From Rhizobacter sp. (GTDB lineage: Bacteria > Pseudomonadota > Gammaproteobacteria > Burkholderiales > Burkholderiaceae_C): a stretch of 33,525 nucleotides of DNA. The DNA lies in contig JAGNWJ010000005.1 in NCBI GenBank assembly GCA_017986065.1, forward strand, positions 39,318 through 72,842, written 5' to 3'. Shown one piece after another: positions 25,319 to 33,479 of the stretch; positions within the stretch are counted from its first letter, which is position 1, and every line of letters begins with the position of its first letter. Below the pieces are notes generated by a model that saw nothing but the letters and a program-made list of their open reading frames with translations, was not told the origin of the DNA and ran no database searches. Both the position numbers and the translations under genes were made by a program.

Positions 25319-27343
25319 ATGACATCAGCCTTCGCTGGCCGCTTCGATGAGATCAGCCTCTGGCGCGATGCCATGCGAGCCGGGCTGGACGACGTGTCGT
25401 TGTTCCTGTCCGAGCAGGGGCTGGTCGATGAGGGTTTGAACGCGCTCGTCGGCGCCTTGCGCGAGCGCCTGTCTGCCGAGAAGCTGGTGGTTGCCTTTGT
25501 CGCGGAGTTCTCGCGCGGCAAGTCGGAGCTGATCAACGCGATCTTCTTTGCCGATACCGGGCGTCGGGTGCTGCCGGCCACGCCCGGCCGCACGACGATG
25601 TGCCCGGTGGAACTGGCCTTCGACGCCAAGGAGCCCGTCACGCTGGCGCTGCTGCCGATCGCCACGCGATTGGCCGGCGCCTCGTTGTCCGAGCTGCGCC
25701 GCCAGCCCGAGGCCTGGACCCATGTGCCGCTCGATGTGGCCCAGCCCGAGCAGTTGTCGAACGCCCTTTGCGAAGTGATGGGCACCCGGCGAGTGGCCAT
25801 CGACGAGGCCCGTGCCCTCGGCCTGTGGGACGAATCGAACCCCGAAGACAACCCGGTGCCGGATGACGAGGGCCTGGTCGAGGTGCCTGCCTGGCGACAC
25901 GCGCTGATCAACTATCCGCATCCCCTGCTGCAGCAGGGACTGGTGGTGCTCGACACGCCGGGACTCAATGCGCTGGGCGCCGAACCTGAACTCACCCTCG
26001 GCCTGCTGCCTTCGGCGCATGCCACGGTGTTCATCGTCGGTGCGGACACCGGCGTGACCAAGTCGGACATGGCCATCTGGCGTGACCACCTCGGTGGTCG
26101 CCAAGGGGCAACGTTCGTGGTGCTGAACAAGATCGATGCGCTGCTCGACCCGCTTCTCACCCCCGCACAGGTGGCGGCGCACATCGAGGCGCAGCGACGT
26201 TCTGCCGCCAGCATCCTGGGTGTCGAGCCGGATCGCGTCTTCGCGCTCTCGGCGCGTCAGGCGCTGGTCGCGCGGGTCGAAGGTGACGCCCAGGGGCTGG
26301 CCGTCAGCCGGCTGGGCGAGTTCGAAACCGCGTTGTCTGCCGAACTGCTGCCGCACCGCCAGCAGGTCCTGCGGCACCTGATCGAGCAGGGAGTCGGGCA
26401 GATTCAGCGCCAGGCCGCACGCCTCATGGGTGACAGCCGTCGCCAGATCGCCGAACAATTGCTTGAACTGCGTGGATTGCGCGGAAAGAGTGGCGCGAAG
26501 CTCAAGCTGATCAAGCTGCGGGTCGAGGAAGAGGCGGTCGAGTTCGAGCACAGCCATTCGACGCTGCTGGCCCTGCGCGGAATGCAGGCACGCATGATCG
26601 ATGTCGCGCTCGAGGCCCTGTCGAGTGCCGGCCTGGAGGCCGAGGTCGATCGTGCACAGGCCGAGATGCGCAGCACGCTGCTCGGTCTGGGTGCCCGCAA
26701 GGCCTTCGTCGCCTTGTCGTCTCGGCTGGGTGATCGGCTCAGGAAAGCGCGAAGCCAGATGGACGAGGTCCGCGAGATGCTCGGTGGAACGTTTTCCCGG
26801 CTCAACGCCGAGTTCGGTTTCGGCCTGGTGCTGACGCCGGGGCCGGAGCTGTCGCGATTCATCGACGAGCTGGGATCGATCGAGCGCAGCTACGCGCAGT
26901 ACCTCGGGCTCGGTCAGTCGGTGCGGCTGGTGCAGCCGCAATTCATGGCGCAATTCCGCCGCATGCTGATGGGGCGCCTCAGCGTGGTGTGGGACGGAGC
27001 GCGCGGCGACATCGAGCGATGGAGCGGCACAACGACCACCCACGTCGAAGTGCAGCTGCACGAACGCCGCCGCGGATTCCAGAAGCGCGCGGAGGCGCTG
27101 TCGCGCATCCGCAATGCATCCGGTGACCTCGAGGGTCGCCTGGCCGAACTCGAGCAACAGGACGCGCAGCTGCAACGGCAGCTGGAGCAACTGGTGGCGG
27201 TCACGCAGTCGGTGCTCAGCCGCGCCGCCGGCAATTCGGCGTCCGGGCCGCGAGTTGCCCAGCAGGCCGGAGAGCCGGAAGGACCTGTCGATCTCGACCT
27301 GCCGATGGACGAGTTCGTATCGGTTCGACGCGCCCGGGCGTGA
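25319..27343 (+). CDS. Bacterial dynamin-like GTPase of unknown function
   Basis: The 674-residue protein has a dynamin-type GTPase domain at its N-terminus. The P-loop is AEFSRGKS (62-69), where the usual first Gly of GxxxxGKS is Ala; a Thr-rich switch I candidate is GRTTMCPVEL near 97-106. G3 is DTPG (212-215), G4 is NKID (270-273), and a SAR motif near 300 could be G5. From about 355 onward the chain is almost entirely helical and Gln/Arg/Leu-rich, with predicted coiled coils near 370-460 and 580-640, compatible with a stalk. No transmembrane helix is evident. ATG 25319 is used; a GTG at 25277 is less likely. Bacterial dynamin-like proteins act at membranes, but this subgroup's role is not known. 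It sits between mutM (150 nt) and mutY (52 nt). Confidence 0.85.
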   Translation: MTSAFAGRFDEISLWRDAMRAGLDDVSLFLSEQGLVDEGLNALVGALRERLSAEKLVVAFVAEFSRGKSELINAIFFADTGRRVLPATPGRTTMCPVELAFDAKEPVTLALLPIATRLAGASLSELRRQPEAWTHVPLDVAQPEQLSNALCEVMGTRRVAIDEARALGLWDESNPEDNPVPDDEGLVEVPAWRHALINYPHPLLQQGLVVLDTPGLNALGAEPELTLGLLPSAHATVFIVGADTGVTKSDMAIWRDHLGGRQGATFVVLNKIDALLDPLLTPAQVAAHIEAQRRSAASILGVEPDRVFALSARQALVARVEGDAQGLAVSRLGEFETALSAELLPHRQQVLRHLIEQGVGQIQRQAARLMGDSRRQIAEQLLELRGLRGKSGAKLKLIKLRVEEEAVEFEHSHSTLLALRGMQARMIDVALEALSSAGLEAEVDRAQAEMRSTLLGLGARKAFVALSSRLGDRLRKARSQMDEVREMLGGTFSRLNAEFGFGLVLTPGPELSRFIDELGSIERSYAQYLGLGQSVRLVQPQFMAQFRRMLMGRLSVVWDGARGDIERWSGTTTTHVEVQLHERRRGFQKRAEALSRIRNASGDLEGRLAELEQQDAQLQRQLEQLVAVTQSVLSRAAGNSASGPRVAQQAGEPEGPVDLDLPMDEFVSVRRARA

Positions 27344-27395
27344 CTTCAGACCCGTGCGCGCCCTCGGCAGGGCGCCTCTGGCGGGCTGGATCGCG

Positions 27396-28472
27396 GTGAA
27401 ACCCGATTCCGGAGATGGCGACCCGCGCGAGTTGCGATCGGGATTCGCCGCCACAGTCATCGACTGGCAGCGCACCCACGGACGCCATGGCCTGCCGTGG
27501 CAGCACACGCGCGATCCCTACCGCGTCTGGCTGTCCGAAATCATGCTGCAGCAGACGCAGGTGGTGACCGTGCTCGAGTACTACGAGCGCTTCCTGCAGC
27601 GTTTTCCCGATGTCGCGGCCCTGGCGGCGGCGTCACAGGACGAGGTGCTGGGACTGTGGAGCGGGCTGGGCTACTACAGCCGCGCGCGCAACCTGCATCG
27701 CTGTGCGCAGGCCGTGGTGTCGCAGCACGGCGGCACGTTTCCGCAGTCCAGCCAGGATCTGCAGACGCTCCCCGGCATCGGGCGCTCGACGGCGGCTGCC
27801 GTGGCGGCCTTCTGCTTCGGCGAGCGTGTCGCCATCCTCGACGGCAACGTCAAGCGCGTGCTGACGCGGCTGCTCGGGTTCGACGGCGACCTGTCGCTGG
27901 CCGCTCAGGAGCGCGCCTTGTGGGCCGAGGCCACGGCCCTGCTGCCGCTGCAGGGCGTTGAAGCCTACACGCAGGGCCTGATGGATCTGGGCGCGACCCT
28001 GTGCAGCTTGCGATCGCCGCAGTGCCCGCTGTGTCCGGTCCGATCCATGTGCACGGCGGCGCGCAGCGGAACCCAGCAGTCCTATCCAGTGAAGAGCTCC
28101 AAGCTCAAGCGCAGCCGGCGCGAGCACATCTGGCTGTGGCTGTCGTGGCGGAATCAGGTCTGGCTGGTCAAGCGGGCCGATCGCGGTGTGTGGGCGGGCC
28201 TGTGGAGCCTGCCCGAGTTGCCGGAGCGCTCCGCATTGCAGGCGATCACGGTCGGCTGGCCCGGCGACGCCGAGTGCCTGCCGAGCTTTGTCCACACCCT
28301 CACGCACCTCGACTGGACCTTGCATCCGGTGCGCTGGAGCCTCCCTGCGTCTGCCACGGCTTCGCAGGTCGATGACTGCACCGCGGCCTTTCCGGACGGA
28401 CGCTGGTTCGACCTGAAGGATGCGATGGCGGCCGGGCTTCCGGCACCGCTGCGCAAACTGCTTTCGGCCTGA
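27396..28472 (+). CDS. mutY: Adenine DNA glycosylase
   Basis: The 358-residue enzyme removes A mispaired with 8-oxoG. The N-terminal domain has HGRHGLPWQ, the catalytic Glu E48 in LSEIMLQQTQV, the helix-hairpin-helix LPGIGRSTAAAV, and the catalytic Asp D149 in ILDGNVKRV. The 4Fe-4S loop is C203-x6-C210-x2-C213-x5-C219. The C-terminal NUDIX-like 8-oxoG-recognition domain is present (WLVKRADRGVWAGLWSLPE, FVHTLTHLDW). No ATG lies near the expected start. GTG 27396 fits best, with GTG 27354 (longer) and TTG 27432 (shorter, closest to E. coli length) as alternatives. It ends at a hairpin shared with convergent rapZ. Confidence 0.95.
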   Translation: MKPDSGDGDPRELRSGFAATVIDWQRTHGRHGLPWQHTRDPYRVWLSEIMLQQTQVVTVLEYYERFLQRFPDVAALAAASQDEVLGLWSGLGYYSRARNLHRCAQAVVSQHGGTFPQSSQDLQTLPGIGRSTAAAVAAFCFGERVAILDGNVKRVLTRLLGFDGDLSLAAQERALWAEATALLPLQGVEAYTQGLMDLGATLCSLRSPQCPLCPVRSMCTAARSGTQQSYPVKSSKLKRSRREHIWLWLSWRNQVWLVKRADRGVWAGLWSLPELPERSALQAITVGWPGDAECLPSFVHTLTHLDWTLHPVRWSLPASATASQVDDCTAAFPDGRWFDLKDAMAAGLPAPLRKLLSA

Positions 28473-28493
28473 GCGGTCGGTGGGGCCGACCGC
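28473..28493. terminator. Hairpin in the convergent mutY/rapZ gap
   Basis: GCGGTCGG (28473-28480) and CCGACCGC (28486-28493) form a perfect 8-bp stem with a 5-nt loop. This fills nearly the whole 24-bp gap between the mutY stop and the rapZ stop. No U-tract follows on either strand, so it is not a classical intrinsic terminator. Its placement suggests a bidirectional pause or 3'-end-protecting structure. Confidence 0.5.
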
Positions 28494-28496
28494 CGA

Positions 28497-29480
28497 TCAA
28501 TCCCTCGCGTCGAGCTCGCGGTGCCGCACCAGGGTCACGGTGCGGCGGGCGAAACGGCGCGCCAGCGTCTCGACCAGGTAGACCGAACGGTGCTGCCCGC
28601 CGGTGCAACCGATCGCCACCGTCAGGTAGCTGCGCTGGTCCCGGTTGAACGCGGGCAGCCAGCGCGTCAGGAAAGCGTCGATCTGCTCCAGCATCTCGCC
28701 GACTTCGGATTGCGCCTCGAGGTAGGCCACCACGCCCGCATCACGACCGTCCTGCGGGCGCAGTTCGGGGATGTAGTGCGGATTCGGGAGCACCCGCACG
28801 TCGAACACGAAGTCGGCATCCAGCGGCACGCCGTGCTTGAAGGCGAAGGACTCGAAGACCAGCGTCAGGCGGTTGCTGCTGGCGCTCATCAGGTCGCGTA
28901 TCCAGATCCTCAGCTGGGCTGGTCGCAACTGGCTGGTGTCGATCACCGTCGAGGCTTCGCGCAACTCGGAGAGCAGTTCGCGTTCGAGCTCGATCGCATC
29001 GATCAGCGCCCGGTGGCCGTCGGCGGCGATGCCGTGATCCAGGTCGGCAGGCACCGTGTAGCCGGTGTCTTCCGCATGGTGATGCTCGGGGCCCTGCGAC
29101 AGCGGGTGAGGGCGCCGGGTTTCGGAGAAGCGGCGCACCAGCGCGTCGGTGCTGGCATCCAGGAAGATCGAGCGGACCCGAACTCCCTCCTGACTCAGCT
29201 GGTTCATCAGCGGCAGCAGATGCGGCAGCGATCCCGCGCTGCGCACATCGACCGCGATGGCGACGCGGTGATCCATGTGGGCGTGCCGCAGGCGCAGGAA
29301 GTCGCGCAGCAGTTCCGGGGGCAGGTTGTCGATGCAGAAGAACCCGGCATCCTCCAGCGCATGCAGCGCCACCGATTTGCCCGAGCCCGAGATGCCGGTG
29401 ACCAGCACGATCTCGCGTTGCGATGCGTCCGGGTCGTTGTCGTCCTGCACGGCTTTCGGCGCAGCGCCTGTCGAGTTCAT
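28497..29480 (-). CDS. rapZ: RNase adapter protein RapZ
   Basis: The 327-residue protein has Walker A GISGSGKS (29-36) after a 22-residue N-terminal extension, the [12 protein letters not shown] block, and the C-terminal domain with [11 protein letters not shown]. In E. coli this C-terminal domain carries RNA- and metabolite-binding residues used to deliver GlmZ to RNase E; betaproteobacteria generally lack a proven GlmZ, so the target here is unknown. An insertion of about 27 residues (roughly 129-155), rich in His, Asp and Gly, interrupts the RRPHPLS...[10 protein letters not shown] segment. The start overlaps the recN stop (ATGA). In many proteobacteria rapZ lies with hprK or ptsN; here it is joined to recN and nadK. 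Confidence 0.93.
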   Translation of the reverse strand: MNSTGAAPKAVQDDNDPDASQREIVLVTGISGSGKSVALHALEDAGFFCIDNLPPELLRDFLRLRHAHMDHRVAIAVDVRSAGSLPHLLPLMNQLSQEGVRVRSIFLDASTDALVRRFSETRRPHPLSQGPEHHHAEDTGYTVPADLDHGIAADGHRALIDAIELERELLSELREASTVIDTSQLRPAQLRIWIRDLMSASSNRLTLVFESFAFKHGVPLDADFVFDVRVLPNPHYIPELRPQDGRDAGVVAYLEAQSEVGEMLEQIDAFLTRWLPAFNRDQRSYLTVAIGCTGGQHRSVYLVETLARRFARRTVTLVRHRELDARD

Positions 29481-31168
29481 CTGGATTCCTGTCCTGGTGA
29501 TGCCGGCATGTCCGAGCCGACCGTCAGCATTTCCTGAGCGTGCGCGAGACTCGTGCCCGACAGGCGCTCGCCTGCCAGCATGCGGGCGATCTCGGCCACG
29601 CGAACCTCCCCTGAAACGACACTCACTTCGCTTCGCACGCGGCCGTCCTCGGTGATCTTCGAGACCACGTGATGATGATCCGCGCAGGCCGCCACCTGCG
29701 GCAGGTGCGTGACAGCCAGCACCTGACGTTCGGCGCCCAGCTGCTTCATCAGGCGCCCGACGGTTTCGGCCACGGCCCCGCCGACCCCGGCATCGATCTC
29801 GTCGAACACCAGCGTGCCCGCGGTCGCATCACTGCGCCGCAACGCGCTGGTGGTGACCGCGATCGCCAGCGCAATTCGAGACAGCTCACCGCCCGAGGCC
29901 ACCTTGCCCAGGGGGCGCGGTGTGCTGCCGGCATGACCTGCCACCAGGAACTCGGCCGACTCCATCCCGAAGGACTGCGGTGATTCCTGTGCCGTCAGCG
30001 CGACCTCGAACCGTCCGCCGACCATGCCGAGTTGCTGCATCGCCTGAGTCACGGCTTCGCCCAGCTTCGGCGCCGCACGTCGGCGGCCCGCAGACACCCT
30101 GGCGGCCTCGGTTTCATAAGCCGATCGGGCGTGTGCCACGCGGGTGCGCTGCACCTCCAGGTCGGCGGCCGCGTCGAGTGCCTGCAATTCATCCTTCCAT
30201 TGCGCGAGCAGCGCCGCCAGGTCGGCCGGCGGGCGGCGGTAACGCCGCGCCAGGCCCATCCACGCCGACATGCGCTCGTCGAGTTCGCTCAGTCGTTCGG
30301 GGTCGGTGTCGGTGCCGTTCAGAAACCCTGACAGCGTGTGCGCAGCATCCTGAAGCTGGGCCTGCGCGCCCCGCAGCACGTCCGACACGTCGGCCAGTTC
30401 GTTGTCGATCTCGGCCGCATGGCGCAGGTGTTCGATCGCGCGGCCTGTCAGCGTGGTCGCGCTCTCATCCAGGTCGCTGATCGCGTTCAACGCATCGCGT
30501 GCGGCTTCGAGCAGCGTCTGCACGTTGGCAAGCCGCGTGTGCTCCGCATTCAGCTCGGCCCATTCGTCGGCACCCGGCGCCAGCTTGTCCACCTCGCCGA
30601 TCTGCCAGGCCAGCCGCTCCCGCTCGCGTTCGATGTCGGCCTGCTGGGTCTGGGCACGTTCCAGCGCTTCGGTGGCCGCGCGCCAGTCGGCCCAGGCCGC
30701 GCCCAGTGCCTGCGTGCTCACCCCTGCGTGGGCATCGAGCAGGCCTCGCACCGCAGGCGCGCGAGTCAGGCTCTGCCACGCATGCTGGCCGTGGATGTCC
30801 ACCAGGTGGTCGGCGACCTCGCGCAGTTGCGCGATCGTCGCCGCGCTGCCGTTGATCCAGGCCCTGCTCTTGCCCTGGATGTCGATCGTGCGGCGCAGCA
30901 GCAGGGTGTCCTCGCCGTCGAAGCCTGCATCGGACAGCCAGCCGCGCAGACTGCCCGGCGTGTCGAACTCGGCGCTGATCTCGCATCGACTCGCGCCCTC
31001 GCGCACCACGCCCACGTCGCCCCGGCTGCCCAGTGCGAGCTGAAGTGCATCGACCAGGATCGACTTGCCAGCGCCGGTTTCCCCGGTCAGTACCGAGAAG
31101 CCCTCGGACAGATCGACGTCCAGCGTCGTGACGATGACGAAATCGCGAAGGACCAGCCGCCGCCACAT
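29477..31168 (-). CDS. recN: DNA repair protein RecN
   Basis: The 563-residue SMC-like ATPase acts in recombinational repair of double-strand breaks. Walker A GETGAGKS (29-36) is near the N-terminus. A long helical coiled-coil middle (about 150-360) is followed by the signature [13 protein letters not shown], Walker [13 protein letters not shown], and the H-loop region [18 protein letters not shown] chose ATG 31168 ([10 protein letters not shown]) because RecN normally opens with LxxLxIxNFxxI; a start at 31252 adds unrelated residues. It lies 105 nt downstream of nadK on the same strand, and that gap holds nothing I can identify. Its stop overlaps rapZ. Confidence 0.95.
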   Translation of the reverse strand: MWRRLVLRDFVIVTTLDVDLSEGFSVLTGETGAGKSILVDALQLALGSRGDVGVVREGASRCEISAEFDTPGSLRGWLSDAGFDGEDTLLLRRTIDIQGKSRAWINGSAATIAQLREVADHLVDIHGQHAWQSLTRAPAVRGLLDAHAGVSTQALGAAWADWRAATEALERAQTQQADIERERERLAWQIGEVDKLAPGADEWAELNAEHTRLANVQTLLEAARDALNAISDLDESATTLTGRAIEHLRHAAEIDNELADVSDVLRGAQAQLQDAAHTLSGFLNGTDTDPERLSELDERMSAWMGLARRYRRPPADLAALLAQWKDELQALDAAADLEVQRTRVAHARSAYETEAARVSAGRRRAAPKLGEAVTQAMQQLGMVGGRFEVALTAQESPQSFGMESAEFLVAGHAGSTPRPLGKVASGGELSRIALAIAVTTSALRRSDATAGTLVFDEIDAGVGGAVAETVGRLMKQLGAERQVLAVTHLPQVAACADHHHVVSKITEDGRVRSEVSVVSGEVRVAEIARMLAGERLSGTSLAHAQEMLTVGSDMPASPGQESR

Positions 31169-31273
31169 GTCAGTGCCGCCCGGCCGCCCGAAGGCATCGA
31201 CGCTTTCCGAGTGCCGCGATCTGGAACCAGCCGGCTTCCGCGCGCAGCGCATGGGATGAGCGCCGGGACAGGT

Positions 31274-32155
31274 TCATCCCAGCTGCCCCCCCGAGTTCCA
31301 GTGCAGCTTGCGACGCAGCGTGGCGTAGTAGCTCCAGCCCGGCGGGTGCAGGAAGCGCGCCTGGTAGGGCGCGCGACGCACCGTGATGCGGTCGCCGTGC
31401 AGCAGGCTGGCCAGCCCCTGCATGTCGAAATTGACGCTGGCATCGCGGCCGGCAACGATCTCGATGCTGATCTCGCCCGAATCGGGCAGCACGATCGGGC
31501 GGTTCGACAGGTCGTGCGGCGCGATCGGCACCAGCACCAGGCCGGGGATGCCGTGGTGCAGGATCGGCCCGCCAGCAGACAGCGCATAGGCCGTGGACCC
31601 GGTGGGTGACGCGATGATCAGGCCGTCCGCACGCAGATTGGAAACGAACTCGTCGTCGATCTGGATCTTCAGCTCGACCATGCTCGAGGTGGCGCCGCGG
31701 CTGACCACCACGTCGTTGAGCGCAAACGCCTCGAAGATCACCTCGCCATCGCGACAGACGCCGCCTTCGAGCATCGTGCGGTGTTCTTCCTCGTAGCTGC
31801 CCGCGATCATCGGCGCCAGGGCGCTCGCGAACTCGCCGAGCGGCACGTCGGTGATGAAGCCCAGGCGACCCTGGTTGATGCCGACCAGCGGGATGCCGTA
31901 GCGGGCCAGCTGGCGGGCGATGCCCAGCATCGTGCCGTCACCGCCGACCACCACCGCGATGTCGCACTGCTTGCCCAGCTCGGCCGGCGTCAGCGCGCCG
32001 TATTCGGTGAGTCCGGTGTTGAGTGCGGTCTCGTACTCCATCGACACATCGAGACCCTGGAGGATGAGGAAGCGGGCGACTTCCTCCAGCACGTCGCGAC
32101 TTCCCAGCGCGTTGTACTTTCCGACCAGTGCGGCATGACGGAACCGGCTTTTCAT
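31274..32155 (-). CDS. nadK: NAD kinase
   Basis: The 293-residue enzyme phosphorylates NAD to NADP. The GGDGT motif is at 71-75 ([10 protein letters not shown]), followed by [11 protein letters not shown], the NDVVVSRG block, and the glycine-rich [16 protein letters not shown] segment of the second domain. Length is typical. ATG 32155 has no Shine-Dalgarno, but a TGTAAT hexamer lies 5 nt before it, suggesting a leaderless message. It is first in a nadK-recN-rapZ unit and divergent from hrcA by 69 bp, a pairing seen widely in betaproteobacteria. Confidence 0.96.
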   Translation of the reverse strand: MKSRFRHAALVGKYNALGSRDVLEEVARFLILQGLDVSMEYETALNTGLTEYGALTPAELGKQCDIAVVVGGDGTMLGIARQLARYGIPLVGINQGRLGFITDVPLGEFASALAPMIAGSYEEEHRTMLEGGVCRDGEVIFEAFALNDVVVSRGATSSMVELKIQIDDEFVSNLRADGLIIASPTGSTAYALSAGGPILHHGIPGLVLVPIAPHDLSNRPIVLPDSGEISIEIVAGRDASVNFDMQGLASLLHGDRITVRRAPYQARFLHPPGWSYYATLRRKLHWNSGGQLG

Positions 32156-32160
32156 GCGGA

Positions 32161-32166
32161 ATTACA
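32161..32166 (-). promoter_or_regulatory. Candidate -10 element for nadK
   Basis: On the minus strand TGTAAT (5 of 6 to consensus) ends 5 nt before the nadK ATG, with no Shine-Dalgarno between. It would place the transcription start at about the ATG. No convincing -35 box is visible. Confidence 0.4.
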
Positions 32167-32209
32167 CCACAGCGATTCGTGCCGGAACGGGGCGAAACCA
32201 GGGTCGCCC

Positions 32210-32215
32210 TACAAT
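32210..32215 (+). promoter_or_regulatory. Candidate -10 element for hrcA
   Basis: TACAAT (5 of 6 to consensus) in a GCCC-TACAAT context ends 9 nt before the hrcA ATG. The bases between are A-rich, without a GGAG. No CIRCE inverted repeat (TTAGCACTC/GAGTGCTAA type) is present in the nadK-hrcA gap, so no sign of HrcA autoregulation is seen. Confidence 0.45.
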
Positions 32216-32224
32216 GAAAAAGTG

Positions 32225-33235
32225 ATGGACGAACGCGCAAGAACCTTACTCAAAACACTGGTCGAGCGCTACATCGCCGATGGTCAGCCGGTGGGCTCGC
32301 GCACCTTGTCGAAGGCCTCCGGGCTCGAGCTTTCGCCAGCCACCATCCGCAACGTGATGGCCGACCTCGAGGATCTCGGGCTCATCGCCAGCCCGCACAC
32401 CAGCGCCGGTCGCATACCGACCGCCCGCGGCTACCGGGTCTTCGTCGACACGATGATGACGGCGCAACCGAGGCAGTTCGACGCGCCTTCGTTCGGCTCG
32501 CAGCTGCAGGCCGATCAACCCCAGCGCGTCATCGCCAACGCGGCCCAGATGCTGTCGAGCCTGTCGAACTTCGTCGGCGTCATCACGGCACCGCGCAAGG
32601 CCAGCGTCTTCCACCACATCGAGTTCATGCGGCTGAGCGAACGCCGCGTGCTCGTGATCATGGTCGCGCCCGACGGCGACGTGCAGAACCGCGTCATCTT
32701 CACCGCCAAGGACTACACCCAGGCGCAATTGCTCGAGGCCAGCAACTTCCTCACCGCCAACTACGCCGGGCTCACCCTCGAGGACGTGCGCGAACGCCTG
32801 AAGACCGAGGTCGATGCGCTGCGCGGCGAGATCTCCACGCTGATGCAGGCCGCGGTGCAGGCCGGCAGCGAAGCGATGGCCGACAGCCAGGAGCAGGTCG
32901 TCATCTCCGGCGAGCGCAACCTGCTGACCGTGCAGGATTTCACCAGCGACATGGGCTCGCTGCGCAAGCTCTTCGACCTGTTCGAGCAGAAGACGCAGTT
33001 GATGCGCCTGCTCGACGTGAGCAGCCGCGCCGAGGGCGTGCGCATCTACATCGGCGGCGAGAGCCGGGTCGTGCCGTTCGAGGAGCTGTCGGTGGTGTCG
33101 GCGCCGTATGAGGTCGACGGCGTCGTCGTCGGCACCCTCGGCGTGATCGGCCCGACCCGCATGGCCTACGACCGCATGATCCAGATCGTCGACATCACCT
33201 CGAGGCTGGTCAGCAACGCGCTCAGCGCGAAGTGA
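32225..33235 (+). CDS. hrcA: Heat-inducible transcription repressor HrcA
   Basis: The 336-residue repressor binds CIRCE operators of chaperone operons (groESL, dnaK) and is itself folded by GroEL. The N-terminal winged helix spans about 1-75, with [35 protein letters not shown] and the [14 protein letters not shown] wing. A GAF-like middle and dimerisation region follow. The C-terminal block includes RIYIGGES and [20 protein letters not shown] 32225 is used; a GTG immediately before it (32222) is an alternative. It is divergent from nadK. A tRNA gene follows 54 bp after its stop. Confidence 0.96.
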   Translation: MDERARTLLKTLVERYIADGQPVGSRTLSKASGLELSPATIRNVMADLEDLGLIASPHTSAGRIPTARGYRVFVDTMMTAQPRQFDAPSFGSQLQADQPQRVIANAAQMLSSLSNFVGVITAPRKASVFHHIEFMRLSERRVLVIMVAPDGDVQNRVIFTAKDYTQAQLLEASNFLTANYAGLTLEDVRERLKTEVDALRGEISTLMQAAVQAGSEAMADSQEQVVISGERNLLTVQDFTSDMGSLRKLFDLFEQKTQLMRLLDVSSRAEGVRIYIGGESRVVPFEELSVVSAPYEVDGVVVGTLGVIGPTRMAYDRMIQIVDITSRLVSNALSAK

Positions 33236-33274
33236 ACCGCCAAGGCGCAGATCGGCGAAAACAGAGGCCCTGCC

Positions 33275-33280
33275 TACAAT
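33275..33280 (+). promoter_or_regulatory. Candidate -10 element for the tRNA (CAT) gene
   Basis: TACAAT lies 9 nt before the first base of the mature tRNA, in the same GCC-TACAAT context as before hrcA and the ABC operon. A GC-rich discriminator (CGCGGCGCG) separates it from the tRNA, as is usual for stringently controlled stable-RNA promoters. No strong -35 box is seen. Confidence 0.5.
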
Positions 33281-33289
33281 CCGCGGCGC

Positions 33290-33366
33290 GGGCCGTTAGC
33301 TCAGTTGGTTAGAGCAGAGGACTCATAATCCTTTGGTCGTTGGTTCAAGTCCAACACGGCCTACCA
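33290..33366 (+). tRNA. tRNA with CAT anticodon (tRNA-Ile2 or elongator tRNA-Met)
   Basis: A 77-nt cloverleaf starts GGGCCGTTAGCTCAG and ends in an encoded CCA. The acceptor stem GGGCCGT pairs with ACGGCCT, with a terminal G1-U72 wobble. The D arm is GCTC/GAGC, the anticodon loop CTCATAA gives CAT, and the T arm has GGTTCAAGTCC. It is not initiator tRNA, since it lacks the three G-C pairs expected at the base of the anticodon stem. C4-G69 and C5-G68 in the acceptor stem resemble determinants used by TilS to make lysidine in tRNA-Ile2, so Ile2 is somewhat favoured over elongator Met. Confidence 0.93.
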
Positions 33367-33397
33367 ACCCATCTCGTCGGCTCCCACGGAGATTGAT

Positions 33398-33432
33398 AGA
33401 CGGTAGGTAATCTGCGGTGTCCTTCACCGTCT
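33398..33432 (+). repeat. Inverted repeat with an alternative inner hairpin in a 5' leader
   Basis: AGACGGT (33398-33404) is exactly complementary to ACCGTCT (33426-33432). Inside, CGGTG (33415-33419) pairs with CACCG (33425-33429) around TCCTT. The two folds share bases 33426-33429, so they exclude each other. No T-run follows, so it is not a tRNA terminator in the standard sense. Confidence 0.35.
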
Positions 33433-33435
33433 CCA

Positions 33436-33468
33436 GAGGCCACGCAGTGCAATCGTGCGCTGCGCCTC
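33436..33468 (+). promoter_or_regulatory. Strong hairpin directly upstream of a Shine-Dalgarno
   Basis: CGCAGTGC (33443-33450) pairs with GCGCTGCG (33457-33464) with one G-T pair and a 6-nt loop. It can extend through a 3-nt bulge by GAGG (33436-33439) with CCTC (33465-33468). The AGGAG Shine-Dalgarno (33469-33473) begins at the very next base. This could tune access to the ribosome-binding site of the gene starting at 33480. Confidence 0.4.
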
Positions 33469-33479
33469 AGGAGCCAGCC

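Noticed and set aside
25325-27508. A 727-codon minus-strand open frame opposite the dynamin-like gene
   Set aside because: Its codons mirror the plus-strand gene and no family motif is visible. The plus-strand GTPase motifs settle the coding strand.
32156-32224. A CIRCE operator before hrcA
   Set aside because: I looked for the TTAGCACTC-N9-GAGTGCTAA pattern in the gap and found nothing close.
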